From Myxococcales bacterium (lineage in GTDB: Bacteria; Myxococcota_C; UBA6777), in assembly GCA_020632975.1 (NCBI GenBank), contig JACKEL010000003.1:62001-126000 (forward strand): a stretch of 64,000 nt of DNA. The letters run 5' to 3'. This document shows positions 8,774 through 16,799 of this stretch, in pieces. The notes beneath the pieces are model-generated. The model did no database searches. It was given only the letters and a program-made list of their open reading frames with translations, and was not told where the DNA came from. Numbering within the stretch: the first letter of the stretch is position 1; the number at the start of each line of letters is the position of its first letter. The position numbers and the translations under genes were made by a program.

Positions 8774-11212
8774 TTAGACGGCGAGGGGTTGGAGTTGGCT
8801 GAGGTGTTGTTGGAGGAGTTGGCTGGCTTGGGTGAGTTGTTGTTGGGTCGCTTGTGTGTTTTTTGCGGCATTTTGGGCTTGTTGGAGGAGTTGTTGGATC
8901 TGTGTTCCTGAGAGGAACTGGAGGATTTGGAAGGGTTGAAAGGATTGGGCGAGTCGAGTGATCTCTGCGCTTTGTTTTGCGTTGGCTGTATTGTTGATTT
9001 TCGCGAGAGAGGAGCCGATGTCGCCTGAAGCGAAGGCTTTTACGAAGCTTTCTGCGATCTGGGCGAATTGCGAAAGGGCACCAAATGCGGGATCTTTGGC
9101 GAGAGGGGTATCTTTCAAGGCGCCAAGAGCTTTGCTGAAAGAGCCGCTTGCGAGACCTTGTGTGATGGTTGCGATGGATTGGAGCCAACTGAGACCTTGT
9201 TGCAGTCCATTTTCTCCGACTTTGTTGAGATCATTTGTAAGAGAAGTTGTACCTTTTTGAATGGCGCCGCTTTGTGCGGCTTGGAAGAGTTGTTTGAGAG
9301 GTTCGCTCTGAAGGATCTGTGAGAAAACGTCTTGGGTGGTGAGTGACTTGCCTTGGGGGGAAGCTGCGGATTGACCGACGGCTTGGGCCACTTGACCGAA
9401 CCATTGAGCGATTTGCCCAAAGTTGGGGTTCTTGAAGAACTCTTGGAGTCCGTTGCCAAGCTGCGAAAGGCTTTTATTGAGGCTACCATCTTGGACGCCT
9501 TGAATGAGCCCCATGACGGGCTTGGCGAGTCCTAGAAGTTTTTGAATATCGGGCGTTTGGGGCATCCCTTGTGCGGCCTGGGTGACTGTTTTGAGGCTTT
9601 TTTCAAGCTCACCGCTGGCGGCTTTTTGTTGAAGTTGTTTGCCTTGTTCGATGGTCTTTTTGACTTGGTTGCTTGCGGGCGAAGCGCTCAGTTGGCTTGC
9701 GATCTGCGTTGCTCCTTGAAGAGCAGCACCATAACGGCCATGAGCGAGGTGGTTGATGGTTTGGATACCTTGGCTGAGGTTGGCGGTCACTTTCTTGAAG
9801 CCATCTCCTAATCCCATGTCTCCCATCCCACCGAGGACGGAAGCCATGCCTGACACAAAGCCATCCCAGTTTCCTGTTGTGGCGCTTTTGATCGATTGCG
9901 CGGCACCATGGGCGAGTTTGATGCCTTTTTGGACATAGCCCATCACCTGATCGAAGCCTTTGCTTACTTGCTCGAGAGTCTTGGAGGCGGCGTCACCGAC
10001 GCCTTTGGCGATGGCTCCTGCACCTTTGAGGATACTGCCTCCAGCGCTTGCGACGCCGCTTGCAACACCCTCTAAGACCCCAAACACAGCTTGCATGGGG
10101 TCGCCGCTTTGGACGGCTGCGACGACGCTTTTGACAGTCTTGATGACAGCGACAGTTACTTTTACGCCGATCTCAAGGGCTTTTCCAACGACGCCACCCA
10201 CCAAGGGGATCGCTTTGGTGAGTGCACTGAGTGCCGCCATCCCAAGTGCTTCCCAGTTTCCGTCCTTGGCGGCGGTGATGACACCGTGGATCAGCTCCAA
10301 ACCAGCGCAGATCAGGCCTCCCATCCCAGGAATAATCATATCGAGGAAGGGTTGGAGGACTTGGGCGATGGTCTTGAGGACTTCAAAGACCTTTTGAAAA
10401 GCTTCTGCGATGGCGTCCCAAAAGTTTTTGGGTTTTTCGGCTTTCTTGGTTTCTTCTGTTTTCTTGGCTTCTTCGGCCTTTTTGGTTTCCGCAGTAGAGC
10501 TTGTTGAAGATGCCGAGGACGTGGAACTTGCCGAGCTTGTCGAACTCGTGGAACTTGTCGAGGATGTCGAGCTCGTGGAACTTGCCGGGTATTTTACAGG
10601 GTCTGTGGGGGAGGAACTTGGTGGTGTGTAAATGCTTGTCAAAGTTTCTTTTTGGAAAAGATCACCAAAGAGGTTGAGGATTTGGAGGAATGAATCGCAG
10701 AGTTGATCCATTTGTTGAAGACCCTGCTGGTAACCTTCGGTGGTTTGGGGAACTTTGGTTTGTCCGACGGTTTGGAGTTGTTTTTGTAGGTCTTGGTTGG
10801 CTCGTTGGAACTCCATGACTTTTTCGGGCGAGAGTTTTTTGGCGAGGGTAGGGCTTTGTAGGGCTTTGTCGAGGTAGCCAGCAAGTTCAAGCCCGAGTCC
10901 AGAGATGTCTTTCATTGCTTCGGGTACGTGGGCTTGTTTTGTCTCCAACGTTGCGCTGGATTTGGCGCTCGCCCTAAGGTTCGCAGCCGCGGGGCTTTGG
11001 GTTTGCGAGGAGCGTCGCAAAGCTTGTGCAGAGTTGGGCTGCGTGCGTTCTTTGGTGGCTTGTTGGGCTTGTGGTGTGGGTTTGTTCGCGAGAAAGGAAT
11101 CTTTCTCTTGGGTTTGTGTTGTTTGGGGGTTGTTTGGGGTCGCAGAGGTCGAGGTTTGCGAAGGGGATTGGAAGGGACGCGAAGTGTTGGGGTTATTTGA
11201 GACGTGGGACAT
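8774..11212 (-). CDS. Large Ala/Gly/Gln-rich membrane-prone protein, putative translocator/pore-forming secreted protein
   Basis: 812 residues from the ATG at 11212 (AAAGGAGA 6 nt upstream); the frame is open 69 codons further but that part lies in the promoter region. The N-terminus MSHVSNNPNTSRPFQ... is Ser/Thr/Asn/Gln-rich with no Sec signal, as in type III substrates. Residues about 95-190 are helical; 211-241 is a pure Ser/Thr/Ala linker, then a Lys/Glu stretch. From about 264 there is a long Ala/Gly/Val-rich amphipathic-hydrophobic region (MIIPGMGGLICAG, AIPLVGGVVGKALEIG), then Gln-rich helical repeats to the C-terminus. This layout fits translocon or pore-forming proteins. Divergent from the SycD-like gene. 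No family assigned with certainty. Confidence 0.7.
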   Translation of the reverse strand: MSHVSNNPNTSRPFQSPSQTSTSATPNNPQTTQTQEKDSFLANKPTPQAQQATKERTQPNSAQALRRSSQTQSPAAANLRASAKSSATLETKQAHVPEAMKDISGLGLELAGYLDKALQSPTLAKKLSPEKVMEFQRANQDLQKQLQTVGQTKVPQTTEGYQQGLQQMDQLCDSFLQILNLFGDLFQKETLTSIYTPPSSSPTDPVKYPASSTSSTSSTSSTSSTSSASSTSSASSTSSTAETKKAEEAKKTEETKKAEKPKNFWDAIAEAFQKVFEVLKTIAQVLQPFLDMIIPGMGGLICAGLELIHGVITAAKDGNWEALGMAALSALTKAIPLVGGVVGKALEIGVKVTVAVIKTVKSVVAAVQSGDPMQAVFGVLEGVASGVASAGGSILKGAGAIAKGVGDAASKTLEQVSKGFDQVMGYVQKGIKLAHGAAQSIKSATTGNWDGFVSGMASVLGGMGDMGLGDGFKKVTANLSQGIQTINHLAHGRYGAALQGATQIASQLSASPASNQVKKTIEQGKQLQQKAASGELEKSLKTVTQAAQGMPQTPDIQKLLGLAKPVMGLIQGVQDGSLNKSLSQLGNGLQEFFKNPNFGQIAQWFGQVAQAVGQSAASPQGKSLTTQDVFSQILQSEPLKQLFQAAQSGAIQKGTTSLTNDLNKVGENGLQQGLSWLQSIATITQGLASGSFSKALGALKDTPLAKDPAFGALSQFAQIAESFVKAFASGDIGSSLAKINNTANAKQSAEITRLAQSFQPFQILQFLSGTQIQQLLQQAQNAAKNTQATQQQLTQASQLLQQHLSQLQPLAV

Positions 11213-11280
11213 CTTTCTTTCTCCTTTGTTTCGTTGCGTCTTTCTTTTCAAGGCCGGGCTTTGGTTCTCTGGGTTCTTCG

Positions 11281-11295
11281 GCAAAGGAGAAGCCA
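11281..11295 (-). promoter_or_regulatory. Sigma-54 promoter for the 812-residue protein gene
   Basis: Minus-strand TGGCTTCTCCTTTGC carries TGGC and TTGC with exact -24/-12 spacing. It ends 69 bp before the ATG at 11212. Confidence 0.55.
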
Positions 11296-11400
11296 AAAGA
11301 ATATTTCGTTTATAAGCCTTTGATATTATGGCGCATATTTTAAATGCTCGGATGTTTGGGGAGAACGAGTGTGGGGATATCTCGTACAGATTGCGTGCAT

Positions 11401-11431
11401 CTGTCCAGATATTGCTCATCTGCTTGGACAG
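11401..11431. promoter_or_regulatory. Perfect 7-bp inverted repeat CTGTCCA-N17-TGGACAG, putative shared enhancer
   Basis: The two arms are exact complements. The site lies in the divergent gap, 106 bp upstream of the left sigma-54 site and 75 bp upstream of the right one, so one bound activator could serve both genes. TTGGACAG at 11424-11431 is 212-219 bp from the left start codon. Confidence 0.5.
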
Positions 11432-11505
11432 AAAACATAGAATCCTTTGGGTTTCCTTTGGGTTTGGGGCGCTATTGTGGGGGATGGCTAAAAGGACGCA
11501 AGCGT

Positions 11506-11520
11506 TGGCACGGATGATGC
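11506..11520 (+). promoter_or_regulatory. Sigma-54 promoter for the SycD-like chaperone gene
   Basis: TGGCACGGATGATGC has a perfect -24 TGGCACG and a -12 box ATGC (one mismatch to TTGC) at correct spacing. It ends 97 bp before the ATG at 11617. Confidence 0.6.
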
Positions 11521-11616
11521 GAAAGGGGGCATCGAACGAAAACCACAGGCTTGTGAAGCCTTACGAAGTCACACGTCGAACGCCGCGCTGTGATGGAAGA
11601 TTTGGGAGAGAAGATC

Positions 11617-12120
11617 ATGAACATTGTCCAAGAGCGATTGTTTGCCCACCGTTATGCCTCCACGCTGACCGATCTCTTGCGTGAGTTGGCGGCGGACCCA
11701 GAGTCTTTGCAAGCGATGCAAGAGTGTTATCCCGATCTATGGGATGATTTGGCGGATAATGGCTTTGCTTGCTTGGATCTCGAACACTACCGACAGTCTT
11801 GTGACATCTTTCAATTTCTCGTGGAACATCAACCTGATGATCCTTCCTTTCATGCGGGTCTTGCAGATAGTCAGTGTGGGTTGAAGTCTTACCTGGATGC
11901 GGCTTCTGCTTACGAAGAGACGATCCGCCAAGCGCCCGATATCCCCGAAGCCTACGTGTATTTGGCTGAGATCTACATGATGCTCGCACAACATGAACAT
12001 GCCAAGCCCCTCCTTGAAGAAGCCATTCGCCTTACAGAAGAGGGGTTTGAGCATCCCATGCGTGCGGCAGCAGAGCGTTTGTTGGGGTTTTTGCGAGAGG
12101 TGATAGAGTTTTCTGCATAG
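11617..12120 (+). CDS. TPR protein resembling SycD/LcrH type III secretion chaperones
   Basis: 168 residues from the ATG at 11617, chosen because GGGAGAG lies just upstream; an ATG at 11593 (176 residues) has no site. After about 45 residues come three TPR-like pairs: LADNGFACLDLEHYRQSCDIF, FHAGLADSQCGLKSYLDAASAY and AYVYLAEIYMMLAQHEHAKPLL. Length, acidic character and the pattern (length about 160, G..F...G.Y..A...F..L....P.D..F..GL......G.Y..A...Y) match class II chaperones of type III translocators. A general TPR protein is the alternative. Divergent from the putative translocator gene, as expected for a chaperone near its client, and with its own sigma-54 site. A weak hairpin terminator follows. 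Confidence 0.7.
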   Translation: MNIVQERLFAHRYASTLTDLLRELAADPESLQAMQECYPDLWDDLADNGFACLDLEHYRQSCDIFQFLVEHQPDDPSFHAGLADSQCGLKSYLDAASAYEETIRQAPDIPEAYVYLAEIYMMLAQHEHAKPLLEEAIRLTEEGFEHPMRAAAERLLGFLREVIEFSA

Positions 12121-12130
12121 TGTTTTTTGT

Positions 12131-12153
12131 CGTGCGAAAAAGCACGTATCTTT
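12131..12153 (+). terminator. Weak hairpin after the chaperone gene
   Basis: CGTGC-GAAAAA-GCACG (5-bp stem) followed by a T-rich TATCTTTGT tail, 10 bp after the stop codon. Confidence 0.35.
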
Positions 12154-12365
12154 GTATGGATGGGGTGGAAAAAGAGCTTGCGGAGGTGGGGGAGTTAGGG
12201 TAGAAAGCGGCGCAGCCTCAGAGAGTTGGGGCCAGCCCACGCAAGGCGGCGAAAGCGGCGGATTCGTCGAAGAAAGTAACGCCTCGAAGTGTCCCGAAGA
12301 AGCGTAAGTACATTGGGGAACGGGTGGTGTGGAAGCGTAACACGCGAAGGATTCGGGAGTAACGA

Positions 12366-13580
12366 ATGCATATCTTGCCTGTCACTGTACTATCGGGATT
12401 TTTGGGGGCTGGAAAAACCACGCTATTGAATCATCTTTTGTCGAATCGTGAAGGGCTTCGTGTCGCGGTGATCGTCAATGACATGAGCGAAGTCAACATC
12501 GATGGGGCGCTTGTGCGTCGTGGAGAGGTGGCTCTTTCTCGAACAGAAGAAGAGCTTGTCGAGCTTTCCAACGGTTGTATCTGTTGCACGCTGCGAGATG
12601 ACCTGCTTGTCGAGGTTGGGCGTTTGGCAAAAGAAGGTCGCTTTGATTACCTTCTTATCGAAGCGACGGGGATCGCCGAGCCTATCCCTGTTGCGCAGAT
12701 CTTCTTGGAAGAAGGCGAAGATGGCGTCTCGCTGTCGGATGTGGCGCGCCTCGATACGATGGTGACGGTGGTGGATGCAGCGAACTTTTTGCGGGAGTAT
12801 CGGGCTGCTGAAGGACTTTTGGAGCGGGGCTTGGCTGTCGAAGAAGATGATGAACGCAGCATCACGGATCTTTTGATCGAACAGGTCGAGTTTGCGGATG
12901 TCTTGGTGCTCAACAAGATCGATCTTGTCGAGGAACAGGAGCTTGTTGAGCTTGAAGCGATTCTACAAGCCTTGAATCCAAAAGCCCAACAGCTCCGCTC
13001 TGAACGTGGCCGTGTACCTTTACAGCGTGTCCTTCGTACTGAGCTTTTTGACTTTGAGCGTGCGAGTGAGTCCGCAGGTTGGGCGCTTGCGTTGCAAGAA
13101 CCCCACACGCCTGAAACAGAAGCCTACTCTTTTTCGAGTTTTGTTTATCGAGAGGAGCGGCCTTTTGATGCAGAGAAGTTGTGGGATTTGGTGCATGACG
13201 AAGGGTTTTGGAAGGACATCTTGCGCTCAAAAGGCTTCTTTTGGTTGGCTGCGGCGCCCGAACTGATTTATGAGTGGGGACAAGCTGGGGGGATGTGCCA
13301 TCTTTCTCCTGCGGCGATGCGCGGAGAACACGCATGCGACGAGCATTGTGAGGACTCTTGTGATGCTTCTTGCGATGGAGATCATGAACACACGCATACC
13401 CACACCCACGATCATGCACACGATGAAGAGGGATCTCCTCAAGAGATTGTTTTTATTGGGATCAAGATGGATCGTGCAGAGATCCAGCGGCGCTTGGATG
13501 CTTGTCTGTTGGATGAATCGCTCGTTGCAGAGGGTGAAGAGGCTTGGCGCGCGATGATCAATCCTTTTCCTGTTCCATAA
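12366..13580 (+). CDS. COG0523 (CobW/ZigA/YjiA-like) G3E GTPase, putative metal chaperone
   Basis: 404 residues. P-loop GFLGAGKTT at residues 11-19, NDMSEVNIDG switch, the metal-binding CICC at 71-74, a guanine-specificity NKID around 180, and the C-terminal CobW-C domain. The linker before the last part is rich in His, Cys and Asp (residues near 330-360: HACDEHCEDSCDASCDGDHEHTHTHTHDHAHDEE split over several turns), typical of zinc-handling members (ZigA/ZagA) that load or insert Zn under limitation. Other family members serve Co or nitrile hydratase; no such partner is adjacent. GGGAG lies 5 nt before the ATG. Confidence 0.9.
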   Translation: MHILPVTVLSGFLGAGKTTLLNHLLSNREGLRVAVIVNDMSEVNIDGALVRRGEVALSRTEEELVELSNGCICCTLRDDLLVEVGRLAKEGRFDYLLIEATGIAEPIPVAQIFLEEGEDGVSLSDVARLDTMVTVVDAANFLREYRAAEGLLERGLAVEEDDERSITDLLIEQVEFADVLVLNKIDLVEEQELVELEAILQALNPKAQQLRSERGRVPLQRVLRTELFDFERASESAGWALALQEPHTPETEAYSFSSFVYREERPFDAEKLWDLVHDEGFWKDILRSKGFFWLAAAPELIYEWGQAGGMCHLSPAAMRGEHACDEHCEDSCDASCDGDHEHTHTHTHDHAHDEEGSPQEIVFIGIKMDRAEIQRRLDACLLDESLVAEGEEAWRAMINPFPVP

Positions 13581-13665
13581 GGTCTGGTCGTCGCCCAGAA
13601 AAAGTCTTGCGCAGTCATTCTTTTTTTCTAGTTCATGGCTTGGGGGAAGCGATGTGGGGTGGGAT

Positions 13666-15762
13666 CTAAGAAAGCATTTGAAGGATCTCTTGGCAGGTTT
13701 GGAAACGTTCTTTTTTGGCCTTGGCTGTGGCTTTTTGGATGAAGGCCACAAGCTTGGGTGGGATGTTGGGATCGTACTTGTGTAGGTCGGGGATGGGTTT
13801 GGAGACGTGTTGTTGGAAGATCTGATCGATGCTGCCTTGGAAGGGTAGTGTTCCTGTAAGCATCTTGAAGGCCGTGATACCGAGCGCGTAGATGTCAGCG
13901 CGTCGATCGACGGGTTGCCACATGATCTGTTCGGGAGCCATGTAAGAGGGTGAACCTTCAGGCTTTTGCGTGCTTTGGAAGTCCTCGTCTTTGGTTGGTT
14001 GGACAGCGAGGCCAAAGTCCGTGACCTTGATGTGTTTGTTGCGATCCATCAGGAGGTTTGCGGGTTTGATATCGCGGTGGATGATGCCGTTCTCATGGGC
14101 ATAATGGAGGGCGGAGGCTGTTTCGAGGAGCATCCTGCGGCACTCTTCGTAGGAGAAGCGGTGTTTTTGTTCAAGGTAAGCGTCGAGGTTGCTGCCTTCG
14201 ACCATCTCCATGACCAGAAACACAGTCGCGTAGGCTTCTTCTGTGCCATAGAACTGCACGATGTGTGGGTGTCGTAGTTGGGCGAGGATACGGGCTTCTT
14301 CGAGGAAGCGTTGGCGGAAGGTTTTGTCGTAAGCAAGCTCGTGTGAGAGCATCTTGAGGGCGACGGGTTGCCCGCCATTTTTGAGGCGTGCGGCGTACAC
14401 AAAAGCGGTGGCACCTGCGCCGATTTCTTTGATGATCTGGATGCGACCGACCTCTTTGATGGCATGGGTGCTTCGCAGTCGTTCTCCAAGGATGGCAGTG
14501 AGAAAGCGCGAGATAGGAGGATGTTGGGCACAAAGGGCTTCGACGTCGCGTTTTTGCAGTTCCAAGCAGACGCTTTTGCTGATGGATACGATATCTGCGT
14601 TGCGGGGATTGCCCGTTAAAAGACCCATCTCGCCGAATACATCGCCGACATGGAGGGGGATCATACGCAAGGTCTCGCCTGCTGCGGTGTCTTGTCTGAG
14701 AAGGACTTGGACATCGCCTTGGGCGAGGATAAACATACTGTCACCTTGTTGGCCGCGGCGCATGATGACTTGGTTGGGTTCGTACTTTTGGACTTTGACT
14801 TTTTGCGAGAGACGCATCAGGCTGGTGCGCCCCATCCCCTCGAATATCGCAAGGTTTCGGAGAAATTCGCCGATCTTTCCCACGCCAAAAAGCTTTGCGA
14901 GGTAGCCACCCATGGTGGACATCCCAAAGAGAGAGCCGCTGTCTTCGTAGTCATCGTCATCATCGTCGTCGTGTGTTGTGTCTGCAGGAGGTGGGGGCTC
15001 TTGTTTTAGGAGCGGGGATTGGATGGGTTTGTCCAAAGTGGACTCAAAGGGGTTGCTCGTTTGTTGTGCAAAGACAGTTTGTGGGACGGCTTGGGCCGTC
15101 TGTTGGGGCGCTTGGGGCGCGGGAGAGAGAGGTTTGAGATAGTCGATGGGGATGGGCTGGGGATTGGTGGGGGTAAAGCTTCCGTTTGGATCTGTATAAG
15201 CATCCGCAAACTCCGCAGGTACCGCTTCTACAGAGGGCATCGTGGCTTGTAGGGCAAGCGGATCGTTGTATTCGCTTTGTGGGTCGTTGGGTGGGGAGGA
15301 GTGGATCTGAAGCCCTGGAGCAGGGGAAGCGGCGATGGTGGTTTGGTCCCCCTCGAAAGGATCGATCTCGTCGTCCTCAGAAAAGAGGGGGCTCGGGGTT
15401 TGCGGGCGAGGCTGGGGGGTTGTGAGTGTTTCGCTTGAGGAAGCGGCTTCTTGGGGAGGAGCTACTTGCGCTGCGAACTTGGCAAACTCCGCGCTGAAGA
15501 TGGTCGCAGCGTCTTCGTCGTCTTCATCGAGGGTTTGATCCATGGCGATGGAGGGCTTGATCGGGGCAGATGATGGGGGCGGTGATACGGGAGCTTTGGG
15601 CTCCTCGGACGATCCTTGCTGTCGTTCCGCGACCTTCATCATCTCAGCATAGACGTCCTCCATGTCCATCTTCCACGTCGCTGCAAGGTTGGGGTTTCGC
15701 GCAGCACGTTTGGGGACATGGGACTCTTCTGTTGTAGGGGTGTCTGAGACTTTTTTTGTCAT
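13666..15762 (-). CDS. Ser/Thr protein kinase with N-terminal cyclic-nucleotide-binding domain
   Basis: 698 residues. Residues 1-280 are disordered (Pro/Gln/Asp-rich, a D6 run). About 300-420 is a cNMP domain with the phosphate-binding cassette block GDVFGEMGLLTGNPRNADIV. From about 437 a Hanks-type kinase follows: glycine loop GAGATAFVYAA, VALK lysine, HRDIKPANL catalytic loop, DFG, and APE (MAPEQ). The catalytic residues are all present, so it should be active, with cAMP or c-di-GMP-type input a reasonable inference. The order cNMP then kinase resembles PKG-like architecture. Soluble; no transmembrane segment. Single-gene unit with weak ribosome site. Confidence 0.9.
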   Translation of the reverse strand: MTKKVSDTPTTEESHVPKRAARNPNLAATWKMDMEDVYAEMMKVAERQQGSSEEPKAPVSPPPSSAPIKPSIAMDQTLDEDDEDAATIFSAEFAKFAAQVAPPQEAASSSETLTTPQPRPQTPSPLFSEDDEIDPFEGDQTTIAASPAPGLQIHSSPPNDPQSEYNDPLALQATMPSVEAVPAEFADAYTDPNGSFTPTNPQPIPIDYLKPLSPAPQAPQQTAQAVPQTVFAQQTSNPFESTLDKPIQSPLLKQEPPPPADTTHDDDDDDDYEDSGSLFGMSTMGGYLAKLFGVGKIGEFLRNLAIFEGMGRTSLMRLSQKVKVQKYEPNQVIMRRGQQGDSMFILAQGDVQVLLRQDTAAGETLRMIPLHVGDVFGEMGLLTGNPRNADIVSISKSVCLELQKRDVEALCAQHPPISRFLTAILGERLRSTHAIKEVGRIQIIKEIGAGATAFVYAARLKNGGQPVALKMLSHELAYDKTFRQRFLEEARILAQLRHPHIVQFYGTEEAYATVFLVMEMVEGSNLDAYLEQKHRFSYEECRRMLLETASALHYAHENGIIHRDIKPANLLMDRNKHIKVTDFGLAVQPTKDEDFQSTQKPEGSPSYMAPEQIMWQPVDRRADIYALGITAFKMLTGTLPFQGSIDQIFQQHVSKPIPDLHKYDPNIPPKLVAFIQKATAKAKKERFQTCQEILQMLS

Positions 15763-15846
15763 GGCACGACTTTCTTTTCTCGTTTGGTCAAGAGAGGCGG
15801 AGCCTTGGGCACTTGCGTGTATGATAGTTGCGCGAGTTCCGTTTTT

Positions 15847-16659
15847 CTAGTCCTTGTGTTTGGTCGGTGCCTTTTTGGGGTTTTGGTAGGAGGTGCCGCA
15901 GAGCTTGTCCCAATGGTGAAAAAAAGACGCGAAGTTCCCTTTGTTGTAAGCGTGATGGTAATCGTGGACAGACGCGCCGCTTCCGTAGAGAAGTTTGTGG
16001 GGAAACCAAAAGGGCAGCTCGTAACCACTGTGTCCATCAACGGTTTCGAGGATTCGCAGGACCAACCAGATCCAAAAAGTGAGGATGTGCACTTCCCATC
16101 CGAGGAGCAACAAGACCAAAGGGCCTGAAAAAGTAGGGATGATGCCCGTCGCGATGAACTCAAGGGGGTGCATGTACTGGGAGGCGACGGCAGAGGATAC
16201 GCGAAAGTCGTGGTGGAGCCGATGAAATCGGCGAAAGAGGGCGCGATGGTGAAACAGCCGATGGGCCCAATAAAACAGCGTATCTTCGACGAGCATAAAG
16301 CAGAGCACCTGCAAGATCACGATGTACCACGAGGGGAGTTGGGCGCTGTGAAAGGCCATGCCTGTTGCTGTGTAGAGGAAAAAATAGAGGGTCACCGCGG
16401 GCCACTGCGCGATCGCGTGGTTGAACTGTACGACTTTGTGCGCTTTTTGGAGCAAGGCAGGATCAGGGTATTGATCTTTTTGGATGCGGTAACGCTCGAA
16501 GAGTCGGTGTCTTTCGCAATACTCAAAGAACCACACAGCGGGCCAAAAGGCCAACCAGCCGAAGACCGCGACCCCGCCAAAAAAGAGTGCCCATGGAGGG
16601 AGCCCAAAAAGTCCGATGGATACGGAGGGTTGTGTTGACGCCAAAAGAAAAGATTCCAT
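15847..16659 (-). CDS. Sterol desaturase / fatty acid hydroxylase family membrane enzyme
   Basis: 270 residues, four hydrophobic helices. His boxes HRLFHH, HRLHHDF and the C-terminal HDYHHAYNKGNFAS give the di-iron ligands of family PF04116, which acts on sterols, fatty acids or carotenoids at the membrane with oxygen. C-4 sterol demethylation is possible since some myxobacteria make sterols, but no squalene epoxidase or cyclase is nearby, so substrate is open. AAAAGG lies 9 nt before the ATG. Upstream gap 16660-16799 separates it from the receiver protein gene. Confidence 0.87.
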   Translation of the reverse strand: MESFLLASTQPSVSIGLFGLPPWALFFGGVAVFGWLAFWPAVWFFEYCERHRLFERYRIQKDQYPDPALLQKAHKVVQFNHAIAQWPAVTLYFFLYTATGMAFHSAQLPSWYIVILQVLCFMLVEDTLFYWAHRLFHHRALFRRFHRLHHDFRVSSAVASQYMHPLEFIATGIIPTFSGPLVLLLLGWEVHILTFWIWLVLRILETVDGHSGYELPFWFPHKLLYGSGASVHDYHHAYNKGNFASFFHHWDKLCGTSYQNPKKAPTKHKD

Positions 16660-16799
16660 GTGTTCGACCTTTTCTGCATGAGTCTTGGTGTTTTGAGAGG
16701 ATTGGGTTGGAGGCTTCCGTTTTTTGCCTAGACTTGCGGAAGTGTAGGCATTTTTCCAAGAAAAGAAAAGGATGAAGTGGGAGTTTCTGTTGTGTGGAG

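Noticed and set aside
8322..9188. 288-codon minus-strand frame
   Set aside because: Overlaps the end of the 812-residue gene and reads the pentamer repeat as protein; composition not natural.
12218..12421. 67-codon minus-strand frame before the GTPase
   Set aside because: Overlaps the GTPase start; no ribosome site. The opposite-strand basic frame is noted instead as a weak lead.
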